Positions 35,504 to 43,668 of a DNA stretch of 64,000 nt are shown here, piece after piece. Both the position numbers and the translations under genes were made by a program. The notes below the pieces were generated by a model, which was not told the origin of the DNA, searched no databases, and saw nothing but the letters and a program-made list of their open reading frames with translations. Every line of letters begins with the position of its first letter. The first letter of the stretch is position 1. This DNA comes from Acidobacteriota bacterium (lineage in GTDB: Bacteria; Acidobacteriota; Blastocatellia; UBA7656), in the NCBI GenBank assembly GCA_040754075.1, contig JBFMDH010000028.1, positions 1-64,000 on the forward strand, given 5' to 3'.

Positions 35504-35893
35504 TTATGGATAGGCAAGTATTTTCAGCCCTTTGATGAATCGGAAATCTCTTTGATTTTTGGTAATGAATTCGGCGTTATGTTGCAAAGCAGTAGCAGCA
35601 ATCATCGCATCGGGTATCAACAAACCATGACTCAATCGATATTGTTTCAACAAACCAACAGCATTTTCTGAAATTTCTTCGGTAATGTTGATTATTTTAA
35701 ATCTGGACAGGAAGCGTTCAAGCTCTTTGACCTCTGTTTTGTTGCGACAGCCAACCAGCAATTCCATTTGGGTGATGATGCTTGCTGCCAAATAAGACTT
35801 TTGCTCAATGTGGTTCAAACAAATAATGGCATCACTTACACCGCGACCTGCGTCAATCAAAATATCCGTATCGGTAATCGTGAAATCAGCCAT
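35504..35893 (-). CDS. vapC: PIN-domain toxin, VapC type
   Basis: A 129-residue PIN-domain ribonuclease. Acidic active-site residues are seen in FTITDTDILIDAG (Asp8/Asp10 region), QMELLVG, LIPDAMIAATAL and TKNQRDF. VapC toxins cleave tRNA or rRNA when their antitoxin is degraded. The ATG directly follows the antitoxin stop (TGAATG), so the two are coupled. Base composition is more AT-rich than the neighbours. The stop codon lies 8 bases from a 54-bp direct repeat, so the pair looks inserted. Confidence 0.9.
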   Translation of the reverse strand: MADFTITDTDILIDAGRGVSDAIICLNHIEQKSYLAASIITQMELLVGCRNKTEVKELERFLSRFKIINITEEISENAVGLLKQYRLSHGLLIPDAMIAATALQHNAEFITKNQRDFRFIKGLKILAYP

Positions 35894-36130
35894 TCAATCT
35901 TTCCATTCGCGCTCACGCAAATTGCGAACCCAGGTGCTGCTGTCTTTCATATCGTCGCGGTCATGCCACATACCAATAAAGGCTTCTTTTTTGATGTCTG
36001 ACCTTTTTGATTTTTTTTTCGGCTTCGGTTTTTTATAACGACTCTGTAAAAATGCAATAAAGTCGGCAACCAGACGCTTGTCTTCAGGTGGTAGCGCATT
36101 GAATTCTCGCAAAAACTCTTCTTGGCTCAT
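35894..36130 (-). CDS. vapB: VapB-type antitoxin
   Basis: A 78-residue protein. The helical N-terminus MSQEEFLREFNALPPEDKRL followed by VADFIAFLQSRYKKPKPKK is typical of VapB-like (DUF2281-related) antitoxins. The tail FIGMWHDRDDMKDSSTWVRN is the toxin-neutralising part that fills the PIN active site. The ATG at 36130 has CGGGAG upstream and is preferred over a TTG at 36160. It is the first gene of the pair. Confidence 0.85.
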   Translation of the reverse strand: MSQEEFLREFNALPPEDKRLVADFIAFLQSRYKKPKPKKKSKRSDIKKEAFIGMWHDRDDMKDSSTWVRNLREREWKD

Positions 36131-36199
36131 CAGATTGACTCCCGATGTTATGCGGTTCAATACTGCCAGAAATCAATTTTAATGAGAAGCCATTCGCGC

Positions 36200-37345
36200 T
36201 CAGCCAAGCGACTCGGTTAAAACGCGAAGCCAGTTGCCGCCCATGATTTTTTCAATCTCCGTCAGCTTAAAGCCGCTTTTTTCTAATGCCGCGTGAATCG
36301 TAAACATGCGATTAATGTTGTTGAGTTCGGGAATGACGACGTGTTGCGGGTCTTTATCAAATCCCAGTACACCTTGCTTGCCGACCGACCGCCACCAGTC
36401 GAGATAATCTTTGACGCCTTCGGTATTGTTGTTTTTGAGTTTGACTAAATTGGGTTCGCCAGACAGCGGATAATCATTAGCAATCGCTGCGGTATCAATG
36501 CCGCCGATTTTGATGATATGACGCAATTGTTTAATCAATGCGTCAAGGTTGGGCGCTGAATTATTGGTGAGCCAGAAACTCATCATGAAAATGCCCATCG
36601 CGCCGCCGGTTCGGGCAATGCCGCGAATCACTTCATCCGAGGCGCAACGCGCATTGTTGACAATCGCCCGACACGCGCCATGCGAAAGGATTACCGGCTT
36701 GCGACTGGCGCGCAACACATCAAGCGAAGTCGGGTCGGCAACGTGTGACAAATCGGCAATGATGCCAATCGCATTCATGCGTTCGACCGCTTCAAAGCCG
36801 AGTTTCGTCAGTCCCATCCAGTTTTTTTCAATGCAACCGCCGCCAAACGGGTTGTTGTTGTGATGGGTGATTTGCAGAATTCTCAGTCCGAGTTCATAAA
36901 ATAAATCAATGCGCGAAGGGTCTTCGCCGAGCGGTTCGCAACCTTGAAATTGCAAAAAGACCGCCGTTTTACCTTGCCGAAACGCTTCTTTGATGTCACT
37001 GCCGCGAGTTGCCAAAAAGGCGCGTTTTTTTGTTCGTAACAATTGTCGCGCCTGCACTATAGAACTGGAGCAGGCTTCAAAGGTGCGCCAGTAACGAATG
37101 CTGCCGTCAGTGGTTTTCAGTTGCGTGGCTTGTGATACGTCGGCAATTAATGCCGAAAGCCCTGATGCCGCAAAATCTTCGTCAGGGGTTGAAGGAATCG
37201 CCAGACATAACCCATCAACAAAAGGGAAGTCGGGTTTTCGGCGCTTAATCGGTTTGGTCAGTCCCAAAGGGGCAAGCGCGGCAACCCCAGCGGCATTTTT
37301 TATAAAGCTTCTGCGCGACAGCAGAGACAAATTCTTTTTTATCAT
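36200..37345 (-). CDS. Tat-exported membrane dipeptidase (peptidase M19)
   Basis: A 381-residue enzyme with a twin-arginine signal (SRRSFIKNAAGVAALAPLGL). The M19 zinc site is visible in FPFVDGLCLA (usually DGHxD; here the His is replaced), GIIADLSHVADPTSLD and KPVILSHGACRAI, with the later RSVGKQGVLGFD region. The first metal motif reads DGLCL rather than DGHND, so one zinc ligand may be missing and activity is uncertain. Its last 18 codons are duplicated beyond the vapBC pair. AGAGGAAAG precedes the ATG. Confidence 0.87.
   Translation of the reverse strand: MIKKNLSLLSRRSFIKNAAGVAALAPLGLTKPIKRRKPDFPFVDGLCLAIPSTPDEDFAASGLSALIADVSQATQLKTTDGSIRYWRTFEACSSSIVQARQLLRTKKRAFLATRGSDIKEAFRQGKTAVFLQFQGCEPLGEDPSRIDLFYELGLRILQITHHNNNPFGGGCIEKNWMGLTKLGFEAVERMNAIGIIADLSHVADPTSLDVLRASRKPVILSHGACRAIVNNARCASDEVIRGIARTGGAMGIFMMSFWLTNNSAPNLDALIKQLRHIIKIGGIDTAAIANDYPLSGEPNLVKLKNNNTEGVKDYLDWWRSVGKQGVLGFDKDPQHVVIPELNNINRMFTIHAALEKSGFKLTEIEKIMGGNWLRVLTESLG
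36202..36255. repeat. 54-bp direct repeat, copy 2: 3' end of the dipeptidase gene
   Basis: This copy is inside the intact dipeptidase gene and encodes EKIMGGNWLRVLTESLG plus the start of the stop codon (TGA). Together with 35442-35495 it brackets a 706-bp segment that contains little more than vapB and vapC. Confidence 0.93.
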
Positions 37346-37460
37346 CTTTCCTCTTCTTCGGGTTTCGGTAACGCTGCAAAATATTACACGTTAATCAATT
37401 GCTAGACAAAAACCTTCGTAAATCTTATCTTGTAACGAACACTTGAGCGCGAGATAACGA

Positions 37461-38033
37461 ATGGAACAAAGCGATGCGGAATTGGTGAAGGCTTGCAGAA
37501 ATGGCGACGAATCGGCATGGGAAAAATTGATTTTGCGTTACCAGCGATTGATTTACAGCATTCCGCGTCGCGCCGGTCTTGATGAAGATACCGCCACCGA
37601 AATTTTTCAAAACGTCTTTGCCAGTTTCATTGAAAAGCTCGACACCATCGAACAACCCGACCGCATTCAAGCCTGGCTTGTGACCACCGCGAAACGCGAA
37701 ACCTGGCGCTTCATCTTCAAACAAAAAAATCTGCAAACCGAAACTCTGCGCGACGAAGTTGATGGCAGTGAAGCGTTGGATTTGCCCGATAATGCGCCGC
37801 TCGCCGATGAAGTCTTGCTCAGGCTGGAAGCGCAAAATCAGGTTCGCAATGCCGTCGAGACTCTCGATGAACGCTGTCACCGCTTATTGAAAATGCTCTT
37901 TTATACGAGCGAGCCGCCGACTTATGCGGAAATCACCGCCGCGCTGGGCATTCCCTCTGGCAGTATTGGCCCGACCCGGGCACGGTGTTTGCAAAAACTG
38001 CTGACGGTTTTGCAGGGACAGGGATTTGTTTAA
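37461..38033 (+). CDS. ECF-type RNA polymerase sigma factor
   Basis: A 190-residue sigma factor. Region 2 (about 8-75) reads LVKACRNGDESAWEKLILRY through EIFQNVFASFIEKL and IQAWLVTTAKRETWRF. Region 4 (about 125-185) has RNAVETLDERCHRLLKMLFY and YAEITAALGIPSGSIGPTRA, a helix-turn-helix for the -35 element. There is no sigma 3 domain, as in ECF factors. It is followed by a zinc-finger anti-sigma-like gene, a TPR-CHAT gene and a subtilase gene, and probably controls them. Confidence 0.93.
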   Translation: MEQSDAELVKACRNGDESAWEKLILRYQRLIYSIPRRAGLDEDTATEIFQNVFASFIEKLDTIEQPDRIQAWLVTTAKRETWRFIFKQKNLQTETLRDEVDGSEALDLPDNAPLADEVLLRLEAQNQVRNAVETLDERCHRLLKMLFYTSEPPTYAEITAALGIPSGSIGPTRARCLQKLLTVLQGQGFV

Positions 38034-38047
38034 ATTAATTTTCGAGT

Positions 38048-38060
38048 AGGTATTTTTTAC
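38048..38060 (+). promoter_or_regulatory. Motif AGGTATTTTTTAC before the anti-sigma gene
   Basis: The 13-base motif lies 55 bases before the anti-sigma start. It recurs with one added T at 41639-41652, 73 bases before the subtilase. Both sites are followed by GCACT at a similar distance. It also forms a short AGGTAT/ATACCT hairpin here. It may be the -35 part of a promoter for the upstream ECF sigma. Confidence 0.35.
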
Positions 38061-38114
38061 ATACCTCAGCGCACTGTCCGATTGAGAGAAGCCTTTAAAT
38101 GGAGAGCTGAAAGC

Positions 38115-38708
38115 ATGAGCCAAAAGCCGCACATCGAATTTTCAAAAATTGCCGACCTCATTGACCACCGTCTTCCGGCAGACGAAACGTCGTCCGTTCT
38201 CACACACCTTGCCGCCTGCCCCGACTGTGCAGCGCAACACGCGAAACTCGAAAGAGCAGTTTCGCTGATGCAGGCAAATGAACTGGAAGACGCGCCGCGT
38301 TATGCCGTCGCCAAGGTCGTCGATTTGTTCAAGCCACGCGCCAGACAAAGTATTCCTTTATTGAAACGCCTTGTTGGGTTATTAAAATTCGATAGTCAAC
38401 AGATGATGCCGGCATTCGGTGTTCGTTCAGGCGCGGCTGCGGAACGCCAGATGCTCTTTTCGGCAGGCGACCACGAATTGCAATTGCAAATCACTCGCGC
38501 AGATGAAGGCTGGATGGTTTCCGGGCAAGTCCTCGGCGATTGCGATGGCGGTGAAATCGCCATTAAAAACCCGAATCTGACGAAACAGACCGCGCTCAAT
38601 GAATTATGTGAATTCACGTTGCCGCCGGTTCCCGCTGGCAACTACGCCTTGACTCTCAGTTTGAATCACATTGAAATAGAGGTTTCTGATTTAAACTTAG
38701 GGGCTTAA
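38115..38708 (+). CDS. Zinc-finger anti-sigma-like protein
   Basis: A 197-residue protein. The N-terminal segment LIDHRLPADETSSVLTHLAACPDCAAQHAK carries the HxxxCxxC pattern of zf-HC2 anti-sigma domains (His around residue 35, Cys around 39 and 42). No membrane segment is visible; the C-terminal part is a beta-rich domain (LFSAGDHELQLQITRADEGW). It may be a soluble anti-sigma that senses a cytoplasmic signal. The ATG at 38115 has GGAGAGC upstream. It ends one base before the CHAT gene start. Confidence 0.8.
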   Translation: MSQKPHIEFSKIADLIDHRLPADETSSVLTHLAACPDCAAQHAKLERAVSLMQANELEDAPRYAVAKVVDLFKPRARQSIPLLKRLVGLLKFDSQQMMPAFGVRSGAAAERQMLFSAGDHELQLQITRADEGWMVSGQVLGDCDGGEIAIKNPNLTKQTALNELCEFTLPPVPAGNYALTLSLNHIEIEVSDLNLGA

Positions 38709-38709
38709 T

Positions 38710-41544
38710 ATGACAGCAGATGAGTTAGCCGCCAGGCTCATTGCGGCTGACCCGGCAGAGCAAATCGAACTGCTCGCCAAGTATCAATCATCGCTTAACC
38801 TTGACCTTGCCTACGTGCTCAAATCCTTGTTTTATGACACAAGGATTGCTGACCCGGCATCTGCGCGGCGCGCATCAGATGCGCTCACGGGGCTTGCCAC
38901 CTTCACGAAAAATCCTGAAATCACGGCGCTCGCCAACTGGATTGCCGGGATTGCCGCGCTTGAAATCGACGGACAAATCGAACCGGCGCTCGCGCAACTC
39001 AATGCCGCCGAACAGCGTTTTCTGGAAATGCATAAACCCCATGATGCGGCGCTAACCTCCATCAGTAAACTGAGAGCTTTGGCGATGCTTGGGCGTTATG
39101 ACGAGGCGCTCGAATGCGGCGCGCAGGCGCGTGATGTTTTGGTGGCGCAGGGCGATTTACTTGCCGCAGGGAAAATCGAACACAATCTCGGCAATATTTA
39201 TTTTCGCCGCGACCGTTACCATGAAGCAGAAAAATTATATCGCGCGGCGCGCGCGCGTTTTGCTGCGGTTGATGACCAGAATCAATTGGTGTTGATTGAT
39301 ACCTCGCTGGCGATGACGCTCATCAATCAACATCGCTTTCGTGATGCCGAGGCGCTTTGTCGGCAAGCCCTGGCGCGCGCCGAAGCGACCGGACAGGTCA
39401 TCGCACAAGCGGCGATTGAATGCGACCTGGGTTGTCTGGCGTTGTTGCAGGGGCGTTATCATCAATCGCTTGATTTGCTGGAAAAATCGCGTCGTCGATA
39501 TGCCGCGCTTGGCCTCGCGCATGAATCGGCAATTGCCGATTTGGAACTTGCGAATGCTTACCTTGAACTCAATCTTGCGCCCGAAGCCGAGGCGCTTTAC
39601 AGCAAAACCATCCCGGTTTTTGCGAAACTCGGAATGCAAGCCGAACAGGCGCACGCCCTGGCTGCAAATGCCCGCGCCCATCTTCTGCTCGGTCAGTTTA
39701 AAGAGGCGGCAACAAGCCTTGCCGAGGCGCGCGCGCTTTACGTTTTGGAAGGCAACCTGGTCGGTGAGGCGATGGTCAATTTCGCCGAAGCGCAAATTGA
39801 TTTCGCGCGCGGCGATTTCGCTCGGTGCGAGGCGAGGGCGCTGAAAGCGGAATTGCCGCTTACCAGGGTTGGCGCGCGCGAACGCGCTTTGCTGGCGCGA
39901 TGGCTGCGCGGCGAAGCCTGCCGCGCCCAAAATCGCGAAGCCGATGCCCGCGAAATTTTCAATGCGATTTTAAGCGATGCCGGAATTCAGGGGTTGCCGC
40001 AAATCGCTCAACGCTGTTACACCTCGCTGGGTTTTCTCGAAGAAAACCATCATGAATTTTTAAACGCCGAAGCCGCCTTTAAACACGCCGTTGAACTCAT
40101 CGAAGATTTACGCGCCCTGTTGCCGAGCGATGAATTTCGCACCGCTTTTGTTTCCGACAAACTGATTCCTTATATCAAACTCGTTGAACTGTGTTTGCGA
40201 GATGAAAACCGACTGGCTGAAGCGATTGATTATGTCGAGCGTTCGCGTTCACGCTCACTTGCCGATATGTTGAGCGGCGCGGTGCAACTTAAAACCAAAG
40301 CGCGCGACCCGTTTGAAGCCGGAATGCTTGTCCAACTTGAAACCTTACGCGAAGAGTTGAACTGGCTTTACCGGCAAATCAATCGCCCGCCGGAAACCGA
40401 CCCGGAACAGCACGCAAAAAATATCGCCGCGCTCTATGAAACGGTTCATGAGCGCGAAACCCGCATGCTTGAAATCATGCGCCATATCCAACAACGCGGC
40501 GATGATCGGTTGATTCGCGTTGAACCGTTCGACCTTGCAAAACTGCAAAGGCAATTAGAACGCGAGACGGCGATTATTGAGTATTTCAGCATCAATGATG
40601 AATTGCTCGCTTTCATCATCACCGGAGATGCTATTCATCTGGCGCGCAATTTAGGCAGCGAACGCGCCATCACCTCAATGGTTGAACGCCTGCGCTTTCA
40701 AATCAATTCATTGCGTTATGGCGCGGCGCGTATGCAAAACCACTTGTCGCAACTTGCCGTTCGCGCGCGCCATTATCTGGCGTCGCTTTATGATGCCTTG
40801 CTCAGACCGTTTATAGAAAATTTGGTGGCGCAACGGCTCGTCGTGGTGCCGCATCGCGCCCTGCATTATGTGCCGTTTCACGCGCTTTATGACGGCGAGC
40901 ATTATGTGATTGAAAGGCGCGAAATCTGTTATGCGCCAAGCGCCAATGTGTTGAGTCATTGTTTGAATGCGCCGCAACGCAATTTTCAAAAGGCTTTATT
41001 ATTTGGCGTTGCCGACGAACAAGCGCCACAAGTGCTCGATGAAGCAGTGGCGCTCGAACCGTTGTTTGCAGAGGCAAAAATATTTCTGGGTGAGGCGGCA
41101 ACGCTTGCCGCGCTCAATGAACAGGCTGCCGATGCGGAAGTTTTGCATCTGGCTTGTCACGGGCAATTTCGTTCGGATAATCCGCTGTTTTCGAGTTTGA
41201 AATTAAGTGATGGCTATCTGACGGCGCGCGACGCTTATCAGTTGAATCTGCAATGTGGGCTGGTGACCTTGAGCGCCTGTGAAACGGGAATGAATGCGAT
41301 TGCGCCGGGCGATGAATTGCTGGGTTTGACGCGCGGATTTTTTTCCGCAGGCGCGCCAACCTTGTTGCTCACTTTATGGACGGTTGATGATGCCGCAACC
41401 GCTGAACTCATGAAAATTTTTTACGGGCGATTGCTTGCAGGCAACGCGCCCGCTGCGGCTTTGCGGTTTGCGCAATGTGAAATGTTAAAGCGCGCGCCGC
41501 ATCCTTTCTTCTGGTCTCCCTTCGTATTAATGGGTCGCTGGTGA
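38710..41544 (+). CDS. TPR-CHAT caspase-like protease
   Basis: A 944-residue protein. About residues 1-520 are TPR-like helical repeats (for example KIEHNLGNIYFRRDRYHEAE, IECDLGCLALLQGRYHQSLD). A coiled region follows, then a CHAT domain (about 630-944). The catalytic dyad is His817 in VLHLACHGQFRSDNPLFSSL and Cys857 in GLVTLSACETGMN, as in separase/caspase-like CHAT peptidases. The family-typical GDELLGLTRGFFSAGAPTLL and FFWSPFVLMGRW are present. No signal peptide, so it is cytoplasmic. The start is one base after the anti-sigma stop. The TPRs probably bind a regulator or substrate; a natural target could be the adjacent anti-sigma or subtilase (inference). Confidence 0.93.
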   Translation: MTADELAARLIAADPAEQIELLAKYQSSLNLDLAYVLKSLFYDTRIADPASARRASDALTGLATFTKNPEITALANWIAGIAALEIDGQIEPALAQLNAAEQRFLEMHKPHDAALTSISKLRALAMLGRYDEALECGAQARDVLVAQGDLLAAGKIEHNLGNIYFRRDRYHEAEKLYRAARARFAAVDDQNQLVLIDTSLAMTLINQHRFRDAEALCRQALARAEATGQVIAQAAIECDLGCLALLQGRYHQSLDLLEKSRRRYAALGLAHESAIADLELANAYLELNLAPEAEALYSKTIPVFAKLGMQAEQAHALAANARAHLLLGQFKEAATSLAEARALYVLEGNLVGEAMVNFAEAQIDFARGDFARCEARALKAELPLTRVGARERALLARWLRGEACRAQNREADAREIFNAILSDAGIQGLPQIAQRCYTSLGFLEENHHEFLNAEAAFKHAVELIEDLRALLPSDEFRTAFVSDKLIPYIKLVELCLRDENRLAEAIDYVERSRSRSLADMLSGAVQLKTKARDPFEAGMLVQLETLREELNWLYRQINRPPETDPEQHAKNIAALYETVHERETRMLEIMRHIQQRGDDRLIRVEPFDLAKLQRQLERETAIIEYFSINDELLAFIITGDAIHLARNLGSERAITSMVERLRFQINSLRYGAARMQNHLSQLAVRARHYLASLYDALLRPFIENLVAQRLVVVPHRALHYVPFHALYDGEHYVIERREICYAPSANVLSHCLNAPQRNFQKALLFGVADEQAPQVLDEAVALEPLFAEAKIFLGEAATLAALNEQAADAEVLHLACHGQFRSDNPLFSSLKLSDGYLTARDAYQLNLQCGLVTLSACETGMNAIAPGDELLGLTRGFFSAGAPTLLLTLWTVDDAATAELMKIFYGRLLAGNAPAAALRFAQCEMLKRAPHPFFWSPFVLMGRW

Positions 41545-41638
41545 GGCTTTGACTCCCATTCAATCGCAATAAATCGTTTTACTACTCGCACAACTGAAAT
41601 GGTTACGCCAATCGCTTTGAAATTTTATTTGCAACAAC

Positions 41639-41652
41639 AGGTATTTTTTTAC
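41639..41652 (+). promoter_or_regulatory. Second copy of the AGGTATTTTTTTAC motif, before the subtilase gene
   Basis: It matches the motif at 38048-38060 apart from one extra T and lies in the 180-base gap between the CHAT and subtilase genes. A separate promoter for the subtilase is possible. Confidence 0.35.
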
Positions 41653-41724
41653 CGCTTCGCTGCACTTATATACAAAAGGGATTTCTGCACTTAAAGATGA
41701 GCAAGGATTTCGGAGGAGACCAAG

Positions 41725-42993
41725 ATGCGTAGAAGCGGGATTTTTATTTTATTACTCGGACTGATATTTTTCTGTCTGTGTGCCTTTCCTGGTGCTCAAT
41801 CGAAAAACGTGAAAGCGGCTCCAAGCGGCAGAACGGTGCCGACCGAAGTCGTTGTCAAACTCAATAATCCCGATGATCTCGTCGCGGTGGCGCTTGATTA
41901 CGATCTTGATCCGACGCCGATTGCCCAATTTGGCGCGCGTCCGATTTACCTTTTAAAAATTGTCGGGGGCGATTCGCCTAACGATAGAGCCGATGCTTTA
42001 ATGGCTGACTTGCAAGGGCGGGTGGCTTATGCGGAACCCAATTTCGTCGCCGAACCGCCGGAAGATTCGGGGCGTGTATTGTGGTCGGCGGGCGGCGGCG
42101 CAACCGAATATTATACGCAATGGGTTCCCCTGAAAATTCGCTTGCCGGAAGCCCATATGGTGACGCGCGGCGCGGGCAACACGATTGCGGTGCTCGATAC
42201 GGGTGTTGATTTCAACCACCCTCAACTCGCCGGGCATTTGCTTCCGGGTTATGATTTTATTGATGACGATAATGACCCGACCGAAGTCGGTGTTTATGGC
42301 GAAGACCGCGGATTCGGGCATGGCACACACGTTACCGGTCTGGTGGCGCTGGTTGCGCCCGACGCCCGCATTATGCCCATACGAATTTTAAATGAGCGGG
42401 GGGAAGGCAGTTTGTGGACGCTCGCCCAAGGGTTGCTCTATGCCGTTGACCCTGATGATAATCTTTCAACCAATGATGGCGCGAACATCATTAACCTCAG
42501 TCTCAGCACCATTGAAAGAAGCAAACTGATAAAGGATATTTTAAGAGCCGTGACCTGTCAGGACATTACATCGCCCGATGCTTTTCCTTGCATCAAACCC
42601 GGCGTTGTCGTCGTCGCTTCGGCGGGCAATAACGGGTATGACACCCTCGAATATCCCGCGGCGGAACCGGTCAGCGGTTTGATTTCGGTGGGGGCGAGCA
42701 CCGAATTCGATACCTTAGCATCATTTTCAAATTTCGGTTCGTGGGTAGAAATTGCTGCCCCCGGCGAATTGGTTTTGAGCACCGTTCCGGGTGGCGGGTT
42801 TGGCACCTGGAGCGGAACATCGATGGCTGCGCCACTGGTCGCCGGCGAAGCTGCACTGGTGCGTTCGGTGCTATCCAAATCTGCTCCGTCAAAAATTATT
42901 CAACGGATTACTTCAAGCAGCGCAGATATCAGCGGAGCGGTGCGCGAGCGCATTGATACGGCTTACGCGGTTGGCCTCAGTCGCCTGCATTAA
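41725..42993 (+). CDS. Secreted subtilisin-like serine protease (S8)
   Basis: A 422-residue exported protease. After a signal peptide (about 1-28) comes an inhibitor-like propeptide (about 35-110, ending AYAEPNFVAEPP). The catalytic triad is Asp158 in TIAVLDTGVDFNHPQL, His199 in GFGHGTHVTGLVAL and Ser366 in WSGTSMAAPLVAGEAAL. AGGAGA precedes the ATG. It is the last gene of the sigma/anti-sigma/CHAT cluster and overlaps the convergent acetyltransferase gene by 17 bases. Confidence 0.94.
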   Translation: MRRSGIFILLLGLIFFCLCAFPGAQSKNVKAAPSGRTVPTEVVVKLNNPDDLVAVALDYDLDPTPIAQFGARPIYLLKIVGGDSPNDRADALMADLQGRVAYAEPNFVAEPPEDSGRVLWSAGGGATEYYTQWVPLKIRLPEAHMVTRGAGNTIAVLDTGVDFNHPQLAGHLLPGYDFIDDDNDPTEVGVYGEDRGFGHGTHVTGLVALVAPDARIMPIRILNERGEGSLWTLAQGLLYAVDPDDNLSTNDGANIINLSLSTIERSKLIKDILRAVTCQDITSPDAFPCIKPGVVVVASAGNNGYDTLEYPAAEPVSGLISVGASTEFDTLASFSNFGSWVEIAAPGELVLSTVPGGGFGTWSGTSMAAPLVAGEAALVRSVLSKSAPSKIIQRITSSSADISGAVRERIDTAYAVGLSRLH

Positions 42994-43501
42994 AGGCATC
43001 GCGCATTAACGCATAATAGACGGTATCGCGTCCGTTACTTATCTGGCGTTTTAAGAAAGTCATTCCCAACTTTTGCATTACCCGAACCGAAGCTGTATTC
43101 GGGGCATCGGCGCTCGCTTGAATGCGCTCAAAATTGAGTCGTTCAAAGCCGTACTGAATCACGGCTTGCGCGGCTTCGCTGGCGTAGCCGTTGCCCCAGT
43201 GCCTTGCGGAAATCGCGTAAAGCAATTCGCATTCGGGCGGTTCGTGAAAAAACCAGTAACCGCAAAATCCAATCAACGACCCTGTATCGCCGAGGCGCAC
43301 ACCCCAGAGTCCAAAATTTTGCGCAGCAAAAAGCTCTGTGCTGGTTTGCAAAAAACTCTCAATCTGTTCACGCGGTAAAATTTCATCATCGAAAAGATAG
43401 CGGCGCACACCCGCTTCGATGCAGAGTTGATAAAACGCTTCCACGTCATCCGGGCTGAGCGGACGCAGATTCAATCTATGCGTTTCAATGATGCGTGACA
43501 T
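42977..43501 (-). CDS. GNAT family N-acetyltransferase (RimJ-like)
   Basis: A 174-residue acetyltransferase. It has the RimJ/RimL-type start SRIIETHRLNLRPLSPDDVE, the middle strand LIGFCGYWF, the acetyl-CoA loop region ARHWGNGYASEAAQAVIQYG, and NTASVRVMQKLGMTFLKRQI. The start is uncertain between the ATGs at 43501 and 43507, neither with a ribosome site. The gene overlaps the end of the subtilase gene on the other strand. Substrate unknown. Confidence 0.88.
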   Translation of the reverse strand: MSRIIETHRLNLRPLSPDDVEAFYQLCIEAGVRRYLFDDEILPREQIESFLQTSTELFAAQNFGLWGVRLGDTGSLIGFCGYWFFHEPPECELLYAISARHWGNGYASEAAQAVIQYGFERLNFERIQASADAPNTASVRVMQKLGMTFLKRQISNGRDTVYYALMRDAFNAGD

Positions 43502-43565
43502 ATGCATAGAATTGATTGAGGGAAAACGTAAGGCGTCGTTGCGCGCCTGTCGGTTGCTGGTAGCC

Positions 43566-43668
43566 TTTGCGTGAAACACGGTTTTCCAGGTGAAAAATAT
43601 ATTTCACGCAAAGACGCAAAGGTTGGCAAAGACCGCAAAGCTGTATCCGCCACAAACTCACCAGCTTT
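43566..43668. repeat. Short-unit repeat hairpins (CGCAAAG units)
   Basis: TTTGCGTGAAA at 43566-43576 pairs with TTTCACGCAAA at 43602-43612. CGCAAAG units then repeat with slightly variable spacing (ACGCAAAG, GTTGGCAAAG, ACCGCAAAG). A second stem joins AAAGCTG (43637-43643) to CAGCTTT (43662-43668) and reaches the stop codon of the DUF4912 gene. It resembles the heptamer hairpins elsewhere in the window, although here the unit is eight to ten bases. Confidence 0.7.

Noticed and set aside
35442-36255. Insertion sequence or phage attachment site
   Set aside because: No transposase, integrase or terminal inverted repeats are present; the repeats are copies of a gene 3' end, so it is reported as a duplication of unknown mechanism.
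39235-39930. 231-codon antisense frame inside the CHAT gene
   Set aside because: It lies wholly within a well-supported TPR region and has no motif or ribosome site.
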